Shown here in pieces: positions 25,561 to 39,200 of a stretch of 64,000 nucleotides of DNA. Origin of the DNA: Toxotes chatareus (taxonomy: Eukaryota > Chordata > Actinopteri > Toxotidae); NCBI GenBank assembly GCA_016801885.1, contig CM028901.1:14891095-14955094 (forward strand), read 5' to 3'. Position numbers and translations under genes: made by a program. Below the pieces are notes generated by a model. The model worked only from the letters and a program-made list of their open reading frames with translations. It was not told the DNA's origin and ran no database searches. Each line of letters starts with the position of its first letter. Position 1 is the stretch's first letter.

Positions 25561-28500
25561 TTTTCTTTCCTCCCTATTCATTCAGGACATGCATCCACTG
25601 GGGCTTGGTGTTTTGTTGTACACAGCGGTCTGCAGATAGCCTGGTGAAGAGAAAGCATTACAGGCTGTACAGCCACTGTGGACTGCTAAACAAAGACAGT
25701 GATTCATCTAAGTTGTAATCTGAGCAGAGAACAGTAAATGGGTGTCTTCTAGTGTTAGACCAATATTTTGGATCATACAGGTCTGTTATTAAGTCTCAGG
25801 ACTCAGCCAGTCATGTGGTCCACCTCTGGAATAATGGAGGCTCTTTGCTGACCACAGATACACAAAAAGACCCTGCAATGACTTTGTAGGCTCATTACAT
25901 GTGTTGGTTATTCACTTCTCTTTTTTTAAATGCATTTCTCTTTTGTCAGCCCTTATTTATCTATCTATCTATATTTACTTTCCTCTGCTATTATAGGTGC
26001 AGTGGGTCACCCTGTAGGCTTTTTACCAGCGTGTGAGCTTGGACAAGCAGTTCACAAAATGTCCATGTACTTGCCTGTGTACTTTCTGTGCACTTTCTAG
26101 TTAAAAGGTTTATTCACCGGGCGGCAGATTGGGGCCAAATCATCCCTGCTCATCGCCAGGATATATTCCTTCTTTGATGTACTTCTATTTGAGACAAGTC
26201 AGTAGATGCATTTCCATCCATCAGTTTTTATTCACAGGTTCAGTTTGCACATCATGAGTGGAAAACATTTTTACGCTTGGCTGAGGTGGAAAGAGAGACA
26301 CCAACTGTTTATCCTGATGTGCCCGACTCCTAATATTAGCAGAACATTAGTTTGTGGAATCGTGCTAACGGGCCTATTGTACATCAAGCACTTTAATACA
26401 CAGCTGGGAAATTCTAGTCTGTATTTCAGTAATGAGTTTAGGCTTTTCAATGAAACAATGCCCAGTTATCGCTTGTTACTTGATTGCTAACCTTGTAGGA
26501 TGGCTAGCACAGAATGTCGTTATGTATTTACTTCCTGGTGTTTTAGTGTTCACCATTTCACAAACTATGAACCAGTACTGACAATATACATTTCAAGTGG
26601 GATTTCATGCAGTTACTTTATGTAGAAGATCAGTAGTCCCTTATTTTAATGTGTCTTTGTCAAAGGTTTGGAACCTTTTTTGCACCTTGTGCCGACAACC
26701 GCTAACACACTTAGATAACCTTGGCAGATCAGCTGAAAAAATAATCTTTTACACTCACAGTTTGTCATGAAAAGATCTTAGTATAAAATCTGTCTTACAG
26801 TGAGTGTGGCTCATCTTACTTCTCTTCAGGATCTACCAATCCTCAATAGTAAACCATGAGTTTGTCTCAGTGGAAGGTCGGGCTTGATCCTGCTGCTTTT
26901 AGGAAACCTCAGAGCAGTTTGATCTTTTCTCATCTATTGTGTGAAAAACAGAATATTTCATGATGAGAAATATTTTGAATTATGCATGAGGAAACATTAT
27001 TAACCTATACGGGCTGTTTGAGGATCAAACTCATTTCACATTCAGCGTTTTTAGGCAACAGTTTAAAAATGTTCTATATATTTGCCTTGGAACTTAAATA
27101 TAGCATAGTCAGCAAGTTATACAATGTGTTTTATTATCATATTCATAAATACATTTAGCACATCTGTAGTGATGCTGAGGTCACATTTGAAGCAGGTTTA
27201 AAGTTATGTTTTTGATCACTAGTATTTGTTTTCAGGGATAAATATGCATTGATCAGTGCTTTATTGTTTCTTAACAGCTCAGCAAAAACATCCCCGCCGG
27301 CCAAAAAGTCAACTTTACTAAAGATGAAGTCAGACTTGATTTGTGTATGGAAACTTTCTTAAATCATTGACTTTGTGTCCAATGTTTGCATTGCACTGTT
27401 GACATCTTTATCATCTGAGGAGCAGGAGGTGGGTTGTAAAGTTCAGTCAGGTTATGGCTAAAAAGTGATGCCCACACAAGCGCTCTCACATCCTTTTATG
27501 TCTCCTGGGTTCCTCTGAACCTCACTGCATCCTGCCTCCCTGGACAGCTCAGTGAAAATATAAATGCTAATATGTTCTAAAAGACCACTATGAGGAGGAA
27601 AATGCACAAACTTAACTTCTTTTTAAGTTGTCATGCAGCGAGGGGAAGACCAGAAAACCTTTTAAGCACACAAATTTATTTTCATTTAATTTTACTGTGG
27701 CTAACTTACCGGCTTCTTGAAAATTATTTTTTTCCTTCTCTCGCTGCTCCTCGACCTATTTTTTTTTCTTAAAAAAATCCTGCTAATTCAATTTTATTTC
27801 CAGCTATATGTGACCTCAAGTAACTCCACAAAAACTAGAAAACCTCCATCTATTACACCTTCCTGCTTAATGCAGCTGCTCATAATGTCATGGATGAGGA
27901 AAAATTTGTGAAGCAAAAATCCTCTGGCAAGTTGAGAGCACTTTGATAATCTCCTCGTGAGCAAGCCTTAAAATGAACAGGTGCCAAGATAAATGCACCC
28001 TGCAACTATCCTAATATAAGCAAACAACGCACGCCTGTAGTACATGAAATGCTGTCACACTAGGTGGAAGCCTGTAGCAATTCTGGCAACTTTAAGGCAA
28101 CTTGAAGCCTTAAAGGCCTTAAAAAACAAACTTGTGCACTTTAAACAACCCCGCCACCCAAAGGGATCTTAAGGGAACTTTAATGTCCTTATACAACCAT
28201 TTTAAATGTGTGACTCACCCCGAGGGTAACAACAGCATCCCTAAAGGTCCCATGAGTTTTGCAGTTTAAAAAAAAATGCTCTTTTGTAATTGTGTAGTGC
28301 TGTAGCTTAGTTTGGTGGATTAAAATCATATTCTTCCATACGCTTCCATAAGAAGACAGAGTCTGACTTCCACAGAGAGCCACAGAGTGGAGTCCCTGAC
28401 TGGCTGGGTGTATTTATGATGCTTCACAGGCCGGATACTGAAATGAAAGAGGCACCACTCGAGGGGCTCTCTGTCTTAATCCGTGGACATTATCTCTACA

Positions 28501-31322
28501 CTGTAAGCGGGTCTTGGCTCGTTACCTCGCAGTAGAGAGCCAGGCTGGCAGGGTTGCAGGGAGAGAGGCAGAAAGGAAAGGGGAAGGAGGGAGGGCCTCG
28601 CTCGGCCGCCGAGAATGTAATCTCTAGATTAGGGGGCGAGACGAATTCCTGCTGCCAGCCTGACCTTGTCAAGGCAATGGAGGAGCCAGAGTGAAATTGA
28701 GATTTCAGGACAGGAGCGAGTCCAGGCATGTTTTTTTTTTTTTGTGCGTTAGCGTTTCTCTTTCAAGGGTCACAGCCTTGACACCATGATTCACACTAAA
28801 CGTGTGTGGTCACATTGGTAGCACACATGAAATGTGTGTGGGGCAAACTGTTTCTGGCACCGACCATACTGCTTGAAACCCTCGGCAGTCAGTCAGCCTG
28901 GTGCATAGAGTCTTTATGGGATGGGGAGACGACATTTAAAAAAAAATGGCCAAAGCAGCATAGTTTGTCTTCATTTATTGAGACTGGGAAATGGCCATGT
29001 TCTCAGTTTCATCATCATGTGAAAAGACAGCGTATTTATGGAGTATTTATGCGTAGATGAAGACTTGGTTGTTTTATGTCACAGTTCAAGGGTTTCAATC
29101 CTGCCTTTGTCATTTAGACATGAGTAAAGACATTATTAATGTCCCAGTATTTAGAAGACCACATTTTAAATACAGAATTTACTGCAGTGTCAAAATACAG
29201 GTTAATTGTTCTAATTTACAGTACAATCACTTCAGTAGAATCTGCAGGATGTCTGAGATGCATTTAAAACCCCACTGGTTTTAATTCTTTTTTTCATTTT
29301 TTTCCATATAACTTTTAAAATAAGAAATAACTCATTCTTTCTCTTACACATTAAAAGTTTACTTTATAAGCAGTTGAATTCAGTCCTGCTTACAGTATTC
29401 TCAGAGGTATTGGGCTGCTACAGTCTCAGCTGTGACCAGTGACTGATTTGGAGTGACCAGTAGCTTATCGTGGCTACTGTTAGCCAGGACTAGCAAACTT
29501 TAGCTAGTCGTTCTTTTGTAGTTTTGACTCTTATTTACCTTTTCTTTCTTACATTCTGTGTTTTAGCGTTCACCATTATACCGTCACTGCCTTATCACTG
29601 GCCCGAGTTCAGCCATACATTGTTTTGCTTTAATATTTATGATTAAATTAGCAATAATTGTTTTTCCAACTGCCCCCAAACCACTTCAAACTAGACGGAA
29701 AAGACAGAAAACAAACACAAACAGTCCTATTGCAAATTTTGTGTTCATGTAAGATTCCATTGTTTATTGTAAGACGCTGATTGAAAAATAGGTTTTCAGG
29801 GCTTTTCATTGTGTACAAGAGGTTTTATTTTGCTTCCATCTTGAATTTTTTTTTTTTTCAATTTTCTTCCTTTTCTAGGTGACCTCAGCGTTCTTTGATT
29901 GGGTTTATATAAGCATGTTCTCTTAGACCAAAACTGGAAAATGAGAATAATGATGTGACGTTCCTGTTTGAGCATTTTATTCATTTGACCCGTAATTGCA
30001 AAACAACAAAATAATGAGTCAGTCTCCTGCAAACATCATCATACAGCATCGCTTGCATAGAGGAAGTGGTGGAAAGCTGCCGATAAACTTCAATTGTGCT
30101 ATTTAGACAAGCTACTGTATGTTTTTATTGCCTCAGACGCCTGCTGAAGCAGAAGAAAAACTCTGTCTGTCTTCCAATTTTCAGTTCAATTATTTACGCA
30201 AGGAAACACACTGAGAACTAAGCTCTTTCTATGCAGGTGCATCCTGCCTGTGATGTGGTGAAATGAAGAGCAGTGCAAATAATAATAACCTTCATAAAAT
30301 ACAAATGAATACAGAAAAATTGTCAGTTTTGCCGGTATTTCATGATTAAGAATGTGAGCAGCATTGCCTAGAGATAACAAATGCAACTCAACACCTAGCA
30401 TTTTACATCAAATACAATAAAAGATACCATATCATACTGTTTAATTGAAATGTCAAATGTGTCTCCGTCTTTAAGACCACAGCAGTGTTTATTAATAGTA
30501 CATAGAGGCTAATGTAGCTGCTGACAGTCTGTCTTTATTGCACTGTAAGTTGCCTGGGGACAACATAGTTAGATAAATACCTTTAGGTTTAACTACTAAC
30601 ATAAAAAAATACTGTGGCAAGAAATACTTTATATGTGCATTTAAGTCTGAAGCACCAGTCAGTTCCACGAAATTGAACCCAGAAATGGGGTTATACGACT
30701 CTGTCCAGAGAAAGAACACACTGTTTGGCTTTTCCATTCATTTCCAGCACTACCTTAGACTCATCTACAGCTTTCGCTCACACCGTAAAAAGGTGACATA
30801 AATATAATTCAAAATCTGTGTCGAGTTAATTCAAAGTTGCAGACACAAAACCAGTGTCAGAATACCCCTGAACATCCAAAGCAACAGTGAGCTCTTGGAT
30901 AATTAGTGTTTGAATCAGTGCATACACCAGGGAGAATGTAGCTCTCATTATATTTGTTAGCTGTGAACTTTTGCTTCACACATATTGTTTACCAAAGTTC
31001 CACCACTAAGGGCACCCAGACAGCCTTATTAGAGAACTGCTGACCCAATGCTATTTTTCACATTTAAATTAAAGCAACACTGGCTCTTACCACTTTGATA
31101 TTATTGGTAATCAGTTACAAGGAATGAAACTAGGACAATTTGAAAAGTAAAAAGTAAACATTCCTTTATATTGCAATGTAAAGCAATCATTCCCAGTAGA
31201 GTTGCCTGTTAATAGATTGGTGTTCGCTGCACTCTTCAACCCAGTACATTTTGGGTTTTACACCAGCATGCACTTAAATGACAGAACATGTGCATCCATT
31301 TTTCTGGATCTGGTTCACTGAC

Positions 31323-31620
31323 ATTAAAGGAGCAGTTCAACATTTTGGGACGTCTGCTTACTTGGGGGGAATAATAGTTTCAGGCTCATGTCAAGAAAAT
31401 AAGAATAGTTTATATTTACATTAACAAACAGGTACTCCTGGTGCTCAGATACTGTATTCATGGTGTCGCCGCTCAACATGAAATTGGTAGACTTAATGAC
31501 CCAATGACCCTCCATCCCCAACTCGACTCTCAAGCATGCAGCTGAAGTCATGCATAATCCCAAAATCTACCCAGCTTATGTATTTTAAATGGGAAGGCCC
31601 AAATTACAGAGCTGCTTTTA
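31323..31620 (+). repeat. Possible second copy of the TTAAAGGAACAGTTTGACA-type repeat
   Basis: The start ATTAAAGGAGCAGTTCAACA followed by TTTTGGGA resembles the left end of the family at 20430, and the following text (AGAAAATAAG, TCATGTC) is loosely compatible. The right end is not clear. The call depends mainly on the first 30 bases. Confidence 0.3.
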
Positions 31621-31884
31621 AGGGAATACATTTCTAATAGAAGAGCAGACAGCTGGGATGGTGTCCCTTTGTGGGGTGTCATCACCCAGGCGGATGCATT
31701 TTATAGACTGTAAATATATTTTTTATGCATGGAAAGGTTGTAAAGTTGAGATGTTGCGTCTCAGACATGAGATTCTTCATGCTCTCTCCTTAAAGGAATA
31801 ATAATAATTTTGGTTTATTACAACTCTGGTAGTAACTCTGGTATTGTTTTTGGAGTTTTATACTCAACAAGATAATTTCTAAAT

Positions 31885-32822
31885 CTTCTAAAGCTATGTG
31901 AAGAATAAAGGCTCATCTTTCTAAATCAATATGTATCAGCTGCTCAGAGATTCAAATGGAAGGAGTAAATGAAATATTGAAATTTGAAGATTCTCTTTAG
32001 TTATTCTTCACTCGGTTTGACTCTGAGGTCTATGGGGCTCTGGAGGAGGCTCTTGGCCTAAACAGTATATTTTTGAATATGTATATCGTGCTCCCCTGAT
32101 GAGGGCCGACGTTGCTGGAACATGTTGGTTTTTGTTATTGCTGAGGAGCAGCTGAACTCTTTTTCTTCCCTCACTTTAATTTGAATAATGGATCTTAGAG
32201 GAGTTGCAAATGTGCAACTCATGTAATATAGTTTTTTATTTATCCTTTTGATATTTCAATGCTCCAATTCATTTGACATGTCATCTGATCACATCTAAAG
32301 GCAAAGGTGGCCCTGTCAGACATTGTTTGTTTGTTGTTGCGATGTCCCTATGTTCCCAAATGATGGTCAGAACTAAGAAAATAATCCCCAAGTTGTAATA
32401 CCCCAGAGCTATCCTTGCATCTTAGTTATATTAAGCCCTTTTGAGGCCCCACAAATCAAAGGGATCAAAAAATATATAGGATTAAGTTGCAAGTTTGCTG
32501 TTCTTCCCATCCTCAAATAGAAAAATAAAATAGAAGCCAAGCAATGAAAAGAATTTAGCTGCTGCTCAGGAGTAAGAAAAAAAAAACATATTTCAGCTCC
32601 AGCCCTCATCAGGGGAACAGGAACGTACATTTCAACAATATATAGGTCAAGTAGCTCCTCCAGCCCCCACAGAGTCAAACACAACATATCTTAAGGAAAT
32701 CTGCAAAATTCGATATTTCATTCACTCATTCCGCTTGGTTCTCTGAGCAGCTGAGGCACCTTGGCTTTGAAAGCTTTATCAACCCACTGAATTCATTTCA
32801 TTCCTCACATAACTTCACTAGT
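31885..32822. repeat. Large imperfect inverted repeat (about 370-bp arms, about 180-bp loop)
   Basis: The two halves pair as reverse complements around a centre near 32350. CAGCTGCTCAGAGA at 31937-31950 matches TCTCTGAGCAGCTG at 32740-32753. CCCCTGATGAGGGC at 32093-32106 matches GCCCTCATCAGGGG at 32602-32615. A weaker match continues inward (TGCAACT near 32213 with AGTTGCA near 32485) and outward (AGCTATGTGAAGAATAAAG near 31892 with its counterpart near 32801-32818). This is either one old foldback element or two opposite copies of one repeat. Confidence 0.75.
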
Positions 32823-34857
32823 CAACATTGCTGCTGAATAGCAGACGCGTCTTCACATAAAGAACAGCAGCCACAACAATCGAGAAAGAGACTTCCAGTC
32901 TTAGTTTTTCAACGAGTTCCAGGACTCTAAGGTGCTGATTCGTTGTGTTGTGTGGCTCTCAAACGGCCAAACTAGAATATCATGCTTTTCACTAACCATT
33001 TGCAGCCAGAAGAGAGAGAGACTCATATAGAGCTGACAAGAAAAGAAAAAGAAAGAAAAGAAAACAGCAGGCACACTCAGCTTGTGCCAGTGATGCATGC
33101 TGAAATCTCTTTCTTTTGAAAACTTGGTAATGACTCGGAGGTGGAGGGTGGTTCTCAGTTCACATGGCCACATTTTCTCCCTCATAAACTGCGACACAAA
33201 CAAGATCTTTGAAAAGAACTGTGGTTAGTTAATTCGCACTGGCTGATTCTGTCTTCCCATGTTCGGAGAGAAAGAGCTGATTTGAAGCTGCACTTTGGCT
33301 CCTCATTACACCTGCTGATTGACTGCAGAGCCCTGTTGGGGTTTATTTGGTCTTGAGATGTAAAAAAAATAAAAAATTTTCTTTGTGGGCAAGTCGGGAA
33401 ATTTGTGCTGCAAGCTTGAGGAAAAAAAAAAATAGACTGTTTGTAGTTGAAACAGAGTCTCAGTCACAATCTCCTAACACATCAGAGCCTGAATGTTTTG
33501 AGGACAACGCCTGGTGGAAGGAGGAAACCTCATCTTGGTATGTTGCTAGGCGATGCATTAATATTAATGTTGTCTTTTCTCAGAACGTGTGCACTCTCTG
33601 GCCCCCTTGGGATAAACTGAAGCTTAAAGATATCTCCATCTCACTGATACTTCTTTTATCCTCATTAAAACTCATATCAAAGGTTTTAATTACATTCTGC
33701 AAATGTAATGCTGCAAAGCTTTGTTGAGAAATCACAATTGCCCCTGTCGTTTCTAGTTTGCAGTGCTGATATGCTTTGGCTCATTTCTGACCTAGTGTAA
33801 TTGAAAAACGGGTATGTAGTATATCTGGCGATGCGGTGTTTGAACATGTGAACATGTTTATCATGCGTTCGATTGAAGCAGAGCTTATTTCGCCTGAATC
33901 TAATCGCCTTCGCATCGGATTTTGAGCCAGGCTTCAAACAGCTCTATCAGAACTTAAACTGAAAAGCTAAAGCATCACGATTGCCCCCTTTTAATCGTAT
34001 TTTATTTTTTGTTTTTTCATTTAAAATAATTTTGCACATGAGAAAATAAATCTATGGAGTTTGCAGAGCGCCTCACCTTTTCCTCTGCCAGGCTTTTAGC
34101 CTGGAGTCTTTGTCTTAGCCTCCCCACACCTCTCAGCTGCCCTGTCTGCAAAGCCATTTTGCTGGCACTGAAACACAGATGTTATCCATCTGATTAAACA
34201 TTCAAGGTTACATCTCCAAATACATCAAAGTCTACCTCTTCCAAAAGAAGAAGCGTGACAGCCAATATTTTTGGTAGCCTGGAGGTGCAAGCTCCAGTGT
34301 CCTCCCCATCATTTTTTTTTCTAAGCACATGAAAGGGACTTCCAGCACATGTCGTGTCTGTACAAGTATCCCTGTTCAAATTACATATTATCATGATGGC
34401 TGAGCCTCAGCCAATAGGTGAGATGAATGACCCAACACTTTCTGTCAATAAAAGCACAATTCATAAGGTTTGTTTACGAGACTTAGAAGATGTTGAGTCC
34501 TACCCAGGAGTGGGGCTAAAATGATCAGCTGTGTTTGCAAGTGTGTAAATGTGACTGTATGTTAAAAGTCTCCAAGCCCAAACGGAGATTACCTCATAAC
34601 ATCAGCAAAGGTTATTTTGTCAGTCCTGACGTAACTCCTCCAGAGTCACAGAAGACAATTTACAACTGTTTCCACAGGCTGTGTAGTACTCATGACTAGG
34701 AACTTGACCTTCATTTGTAATACTGGTGGAGTTCCCTTGTAAGTCATTTAGCAAGAAAAAAAATGCCAAACCTTTGCTGTTTCCTTCTGATTAAACATAT
34801 TTTTTTTCTGCTTTCATCATCAACATCATCTATGAACACATTGTCAAACAAGATTAA

Positions 34858-34992
34858 GAAAATAGTTCAATTTAATATTTAAATATATATATATATTTAT
34901 TTTAATCAGTTAATCAGTTGATCATTTTCTTGATAAATCAGTCACTTGTTTGGTTCATAAAATGTCAGAAAATAGTAAAAAATAGTTTCAGC
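34858..34992 (+). repeat. Second partial copy of the AGGGCTGCAACTA-type repeat
   Basis: After an AT-rich start there is TTAATCAGTTAATCAGTTGATC, then CTTGATAAATCAGTCACTTGTTTGG and CATAAAATGTCAGAAAATAG. This is the left-interior section of the same repeat as at 11033-11195. It ends about 310 bp before the khdrbs3 exon at 35302. Confidence 0.55.
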
Positions 34993-35301
34993 TTTATACT
35001 TATATCTGTACACAGTCCACAGTAGTCCGTAGTAGGTTTGGTACCATTGTGGATGTCCAGAGCCAAAACCAAAACCAGTGCTCACTGACCTGGTAACCAG
35101 AACCATAGGAGGAGCTGCTTTACGGAGTGCTGGTGCTGGTGGACAGTAATTGCTGCATCACATAACTCTCCCTATATTTGAAATGTATTTCCCTGAAATA
35201 CCAAACTATAATAATAACTGTTAGTTGCACCAACACTACAGTCCTGTTACAGTCCTGCTTGTCATCCCTGACTCATTACTTTTCTTCTTCCCTTTTTGTA
35301 G

Positions 35302-35420
35302 AGATTGAAAAGATTCAGAAGGATGAGGGGAAGGAAGAGGAGAAGTTCATCGACGTCGTCATCAACAAGAACATGAAACTGGGCCAGAAAGTTTTAATAC
35401 CAGTCAAGCAGTTTCCTAAA
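35302..35420 (+). CDS. khdrbs3: khdrbs3 internal coding exon (second coding exon): end of QUA1 and start of KH domain
   Basis: This exon encodes about 40 residues, beginning IEKIQKDEGKEEEKF and ending VLIPVKQFPK. The stretch NKNMKLGQKVLIPVKQFPK agrees with vertebrate KHDRBS3 as I remember it, and differs from KHDRBS2, which has SNKNIKLSERVLIPVKQYPK. It covers the C-terminal end of the QUA1 dimerisation segment and the first part of the KH RNA-binding domain. The exon follows a pyrimidine-rich tract ending in AG at 35300-35301. The first two bases (AG) complete a Glu codon whose G comes from the previous exon (phase 1). The donor is a consensus GTAAGT at 35421 in phase 0. The previous exon, with the start codon, is not in the window. 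KHDRBS3 is a nuclear STAR-family protein that binds U(U/A)AA-type RNA motifs and regulates alternative splicing, for example of neurexins. Confidence 0.95.
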
Positions 35421-35979
35421 GTAAGTGCTATAGTCCCACCACCAGAGATTTCTCCAAGGATGTGATGTGTGCACAGATAGAGAATTTTAGATAGTGTTAT
35501 TTATAGATAATGAAGCCAACTACAGTTGCTCTGGTTTTGATTTAAATTCCTTACAACAGCCACTTGACACTTTTTGTTGATGCTTTATGTTATTAGATGT
35601 AGCATATCTGGAAGACAGCATACAGGCGGAGTGTTGGCTGACAGAACTGGGGTAGAACTATATTAGGGATGTTACTTCCTGTCTGAAGAATTGTTTAAGC
35701 TTTTGAAATGTAACCACTGTAATTCTCACTCCTCCTCCCTCACACACACACCTCTCCATTACGCTGACCTTGGTCAATGACGCTTTGATATCTTGGTATA
35801 TTAATTTGTCAATGAATATTTATAGATACGAGATTCAAAGGGATTTTTGTCACAGTGGGTTTCATTTTCTTGAGTGTGCACTGGATTTCTTATGATACCT
35901 GGTAGATGCATGTACTTGTAGGTGTTTTTCAAGTTCTAGGAGCCTTTTTCTCATAAAAATTAATAGCTTGTAAGGTGAG

Positions 35980-36290
35980 AGCGCGTTTGCAATGCGGCAC
36001 ATAAGTCACACGCATTGAGTCCTAGGCAGCCAGCTTCCCGATGACCTCCATGTGAAGCCGCTTTGAGCGATAATGCAGTTGCCACTTCGGAAAGCACTTC
36101 AGCCTCACCCGCGACAAGGAGCCTTCGCCGGCAGCAGCGCTTATTGGCGCCACAAACTCAGCACATGACAGGGATTACCCGCTGGGAGCGCGATGGGGAG
36201 GCTGATGTAAAAGTGAGAAGGCCGCTCTTACACGAGGACATCACTCAAGTTTTCACCTCAGCCCTCCAGGGGGAAGGACAGTGGTAACCT
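35980..36290. promoter_or_regulatory. CpG-richer block in intron 2, 560-870 bp after exon 2
   Basis: More than a dozen CpGs lie in about 200 bp (GAGCGCG, CACCCGCGACAAGG, CTTCGCCGGCAG, TTGGCGCCACAAAC). A 75-codon open frame at 36063-36287 runs through it but has no recognised domain, no splice-site support and low-complexity content. A regulatory or conserved non-coding role is the better guess. Confidence 0.25.
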
Positions 36291-39200
36291 GCAGTATGTG
36301 GATGGAGAGGACAGCAGGGAGGAAACATAGCACAGGAGTCAAACATTGAACCTATAATAGTCCAGAGGTTTAATTTCACCATGTTTTTCTGATCAAAATC
36401 ACTAGAATTTTAATGACATGCCCAGTAAAATCTGTGATTTTTACACCCAGGCAGTTGCACTCTTTAATTTAAAATAAGGAAACAATCAGAAACAAGCAGA
36501 AGGGAAACAATCACCAATATTATAAAAATTATTATAAAAAGATTTTTTGCAAATGCTAAACTATCATTTCTTTGGATAAATTTGATCAGTTTAACAAAAA
36601 GTCTCATCTATCAGTGCATATATTACATGTTCATATTCATGTTCATTTCCTGGTCACTAGCGGTCTTTGAATCTTGCTGGTTAAGGTTTTTTAGATGCTA
36701 GCTCACGTAGCCATTCGGTCAACTGGATTTCAGTGGCTATATTTCAATGTGCAGTTGTGTCCTGCTTCAGAACTGAAATATAGTCAGAGGAATGCTGTTG
36801 AAACAGCAGTTATATGAACCTCAGATGTTTTTTAAAAACCTTTACTTTTAACATAGACGTCTAAATGTCTTTGTACCTGATAATCACCAAATCAGAGCTT
36901 ACTTGGTGGTTTTGTGTGAATTGTGAGCAGAGTCATTAATCAGCTGGTAATCACATGCACTTGGCTGTAGAGCTGAAATCAGTTCTACAGAATAATCTTG
37001 CAGAGCACTGACTATGTGCTACGTGTGAATGTAGTGTCATCTGGAGGCTGATCTGAGTCTCCCAGGTTCAGAGCTAAACAGATTTGCTTTGACAGCTTTG
37101 ATAAGTAGAGCCACTAATACGCTGTTTAGAGCTCCAACAAGCCACCGAAGGAAGACAAATTCAATTTGTTCTGTCTGACAGGTAGCAATGGCAAGAGTGA
37201 TCGGTTTGACTTGAATGGGTTTTCTTCTGAGCTGCGAGCATCACCTTTTGGCTTCTGGCATTGAAGTGGCACAGCCATTTTCCAAATAGCCATTTAGGAG
37301 CACGTGCAGAGAGGTTAAATCCATCCTCTGCAAGCATAGCTTTTTATCAAAATGAAGCGGGTAAGGACGCCACGCAGCAAGTTCCACGCTGCTGATCCCC
37401 TGAGATAAAATAGAGCTGTTCCTCAGCACTGATTTTTAATACCCAACAATGATGAATTTCTAAGATTTTGGCAAGAGTGATGACATAGTGTTGCATGGTG
37501 TGGTTTTGTTGTGTAATGAACACAGAAAGCTTTCCTCCTTTTTATCATTTGTGTCTTATAAATACTCAGCCACCAGCTCTTTAAGAAAAGGAAAAGCTTT
37601 AATTGAAACCTTGTCTGCAGAAACTGAGACAGTCTAAGATTTGAAATCATGATTTAACTGATATGACACATAATGTCACACCTACTCAGGAACTAAAAAT
37701 ATCCCATCTTTTGAACAAGGATGCTCCATCAGTGCTCATCTGTACAATTGCCGGATCTGTGGGCCCTGTCTCAGAAAGCATCTTTTGGCAGAAGGCACTG
37801 CAGGCCATTAGCGAGGCGTAAGGAGTCCCACTGGTTTATTTCCAGTTCAGACTGTGGCTTTTCTCCGCACTGGGAGCAGTGATTTATCCTTCTGCTGTCG
37901 TTCCTGTCCTGCTGTCCTCAGCACAATCACTGCGCTGGCTCTGTGTGAGCACACCTATCGCCAGGCTCGCTGTAATACATTCAGCACATGATGAAAAGAT
38001 CTCAGATGTGTAGCCTCCCACCACCACCACCCTTCTCCCTGCACCCCCTTCAAGTTAAGTGTGATTAATCCTAAATTCCTTCTCTACCTGTGTCCGCTGT
38101 CTTTCTAATCACCCACATGACATTTTTCTTTTGTTTGAACAGACAACCAGGATAAAGTGCAACAATTCAAATCCTGTTTTTCTGTCTAATTTCAGTCATT
38201 GCCTCTTTTTCTTATTTTATTTGTATCATTTTTTTGTGCACCTAACACCACAGCAGCGCAGCAGGCAACAGCCTGTGATTAAACACATCAGCTTTTATTC
38301 TGGTGATTACAGACAGCAGCAGCACAATCCTCTCACACAGTCTAATGACATGAACCAGTACAGGAGCCCAGGCAGGTTTTTGTAAGTCACATAATCCCTC
38401 ATGATAACTAAAGCATTAGCAAAACCCCAAAGCATCAATCACAGTGGGAGTCGGGCGGATTTTGATATGTGATAAACAGCAGGGATTACAGTTTCGTGTT
38501 CAGTAAGACTCGTATATTTGGATTGTCCATATGAGGAGGTGTGTGTGTGTGTGTGCACGCTCCTCTGCAAATGTATTGACTGGGCTCTGATGTGTTTAAA
38601 TGTCCAGATTAAGACTTCTGTCTGACATTTACTGGCATTAGTCAAATAAATGTAAAGCAAATCCTCATGATCTCTTTTTAAATAGTCAAGAACTTAAAAT
38701 AGTGTCAAACAAATACCACTATACCGAGACCAATATCACTATATAATGTATGACAGAGTCTGAAGTGATTCAGAGCAGTGTATGTCTATGAGAACAAGCT
38801 GAAGAAAGTTATACCCATAGAGCCTGAGAACTAACCCTCTGAGTTCAGTATGTTTAAGCTAAAACATTGTGTTTATGTAACTTTCAACTATAAATTCATT
38901 TTCAGAGAAACACAATGCCACCTGAAAGATGTTTTAGTTTTTATTAACATTATGATGAACTATTTCTAATCAACATACGCAAAGTCTCAAAATGTTGATG
39001 ATTTTTTGAACATCCGCTCATGCATTACGATATCTGCTTGTAGCAACTAAAGCACAATTAACATTTTGATGCTTACATTCAGGCACTCGCAGCACTTGGC
39101 TACAGTCAGAGAAACATGGTGGTCTCGCTTTATTACCAGAAAAGTCCACATTGACTGCAATAGTTTTCTGTACAGAAGTTGTACTTTCTTGATTGGATAA

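Larger units (their letters stand above)
1..35301 (+). other. khdrbs3: khdrbs3 intron 1, 3' part (inferred)
   Basis: No exon with family homology was recognised before 35302. In particular, the N-terminal exon encoding the conserved start of the protein was not seen, so I infer that this whole stretch is intron 1 and continues upstream. It is AT-rich with many short homopolymers: T17 at 15165-15181, A15 at 20194-20208, T20 at 20229-20248, A21 at 21424-21444. Open frames of 60-109 codons on both strands show no recognisable domain. Apart from the repeats and candidate regulatory blocks listed separately, I see nothing in 1-3608, 5000-11000, 11350-15390, 17800-20430, 25600-31320 or 32830-34850. 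A small unrelated or non-coding gene inside the intron cannot be excluded by eye. Confidence 0.75.

Noticed and set aside
33347..33727. 126-codon + strand frame
   Set aside because: No domain, no promoter or exon structure, and the length is expected by chance in 64 kb of six-frame sequence.
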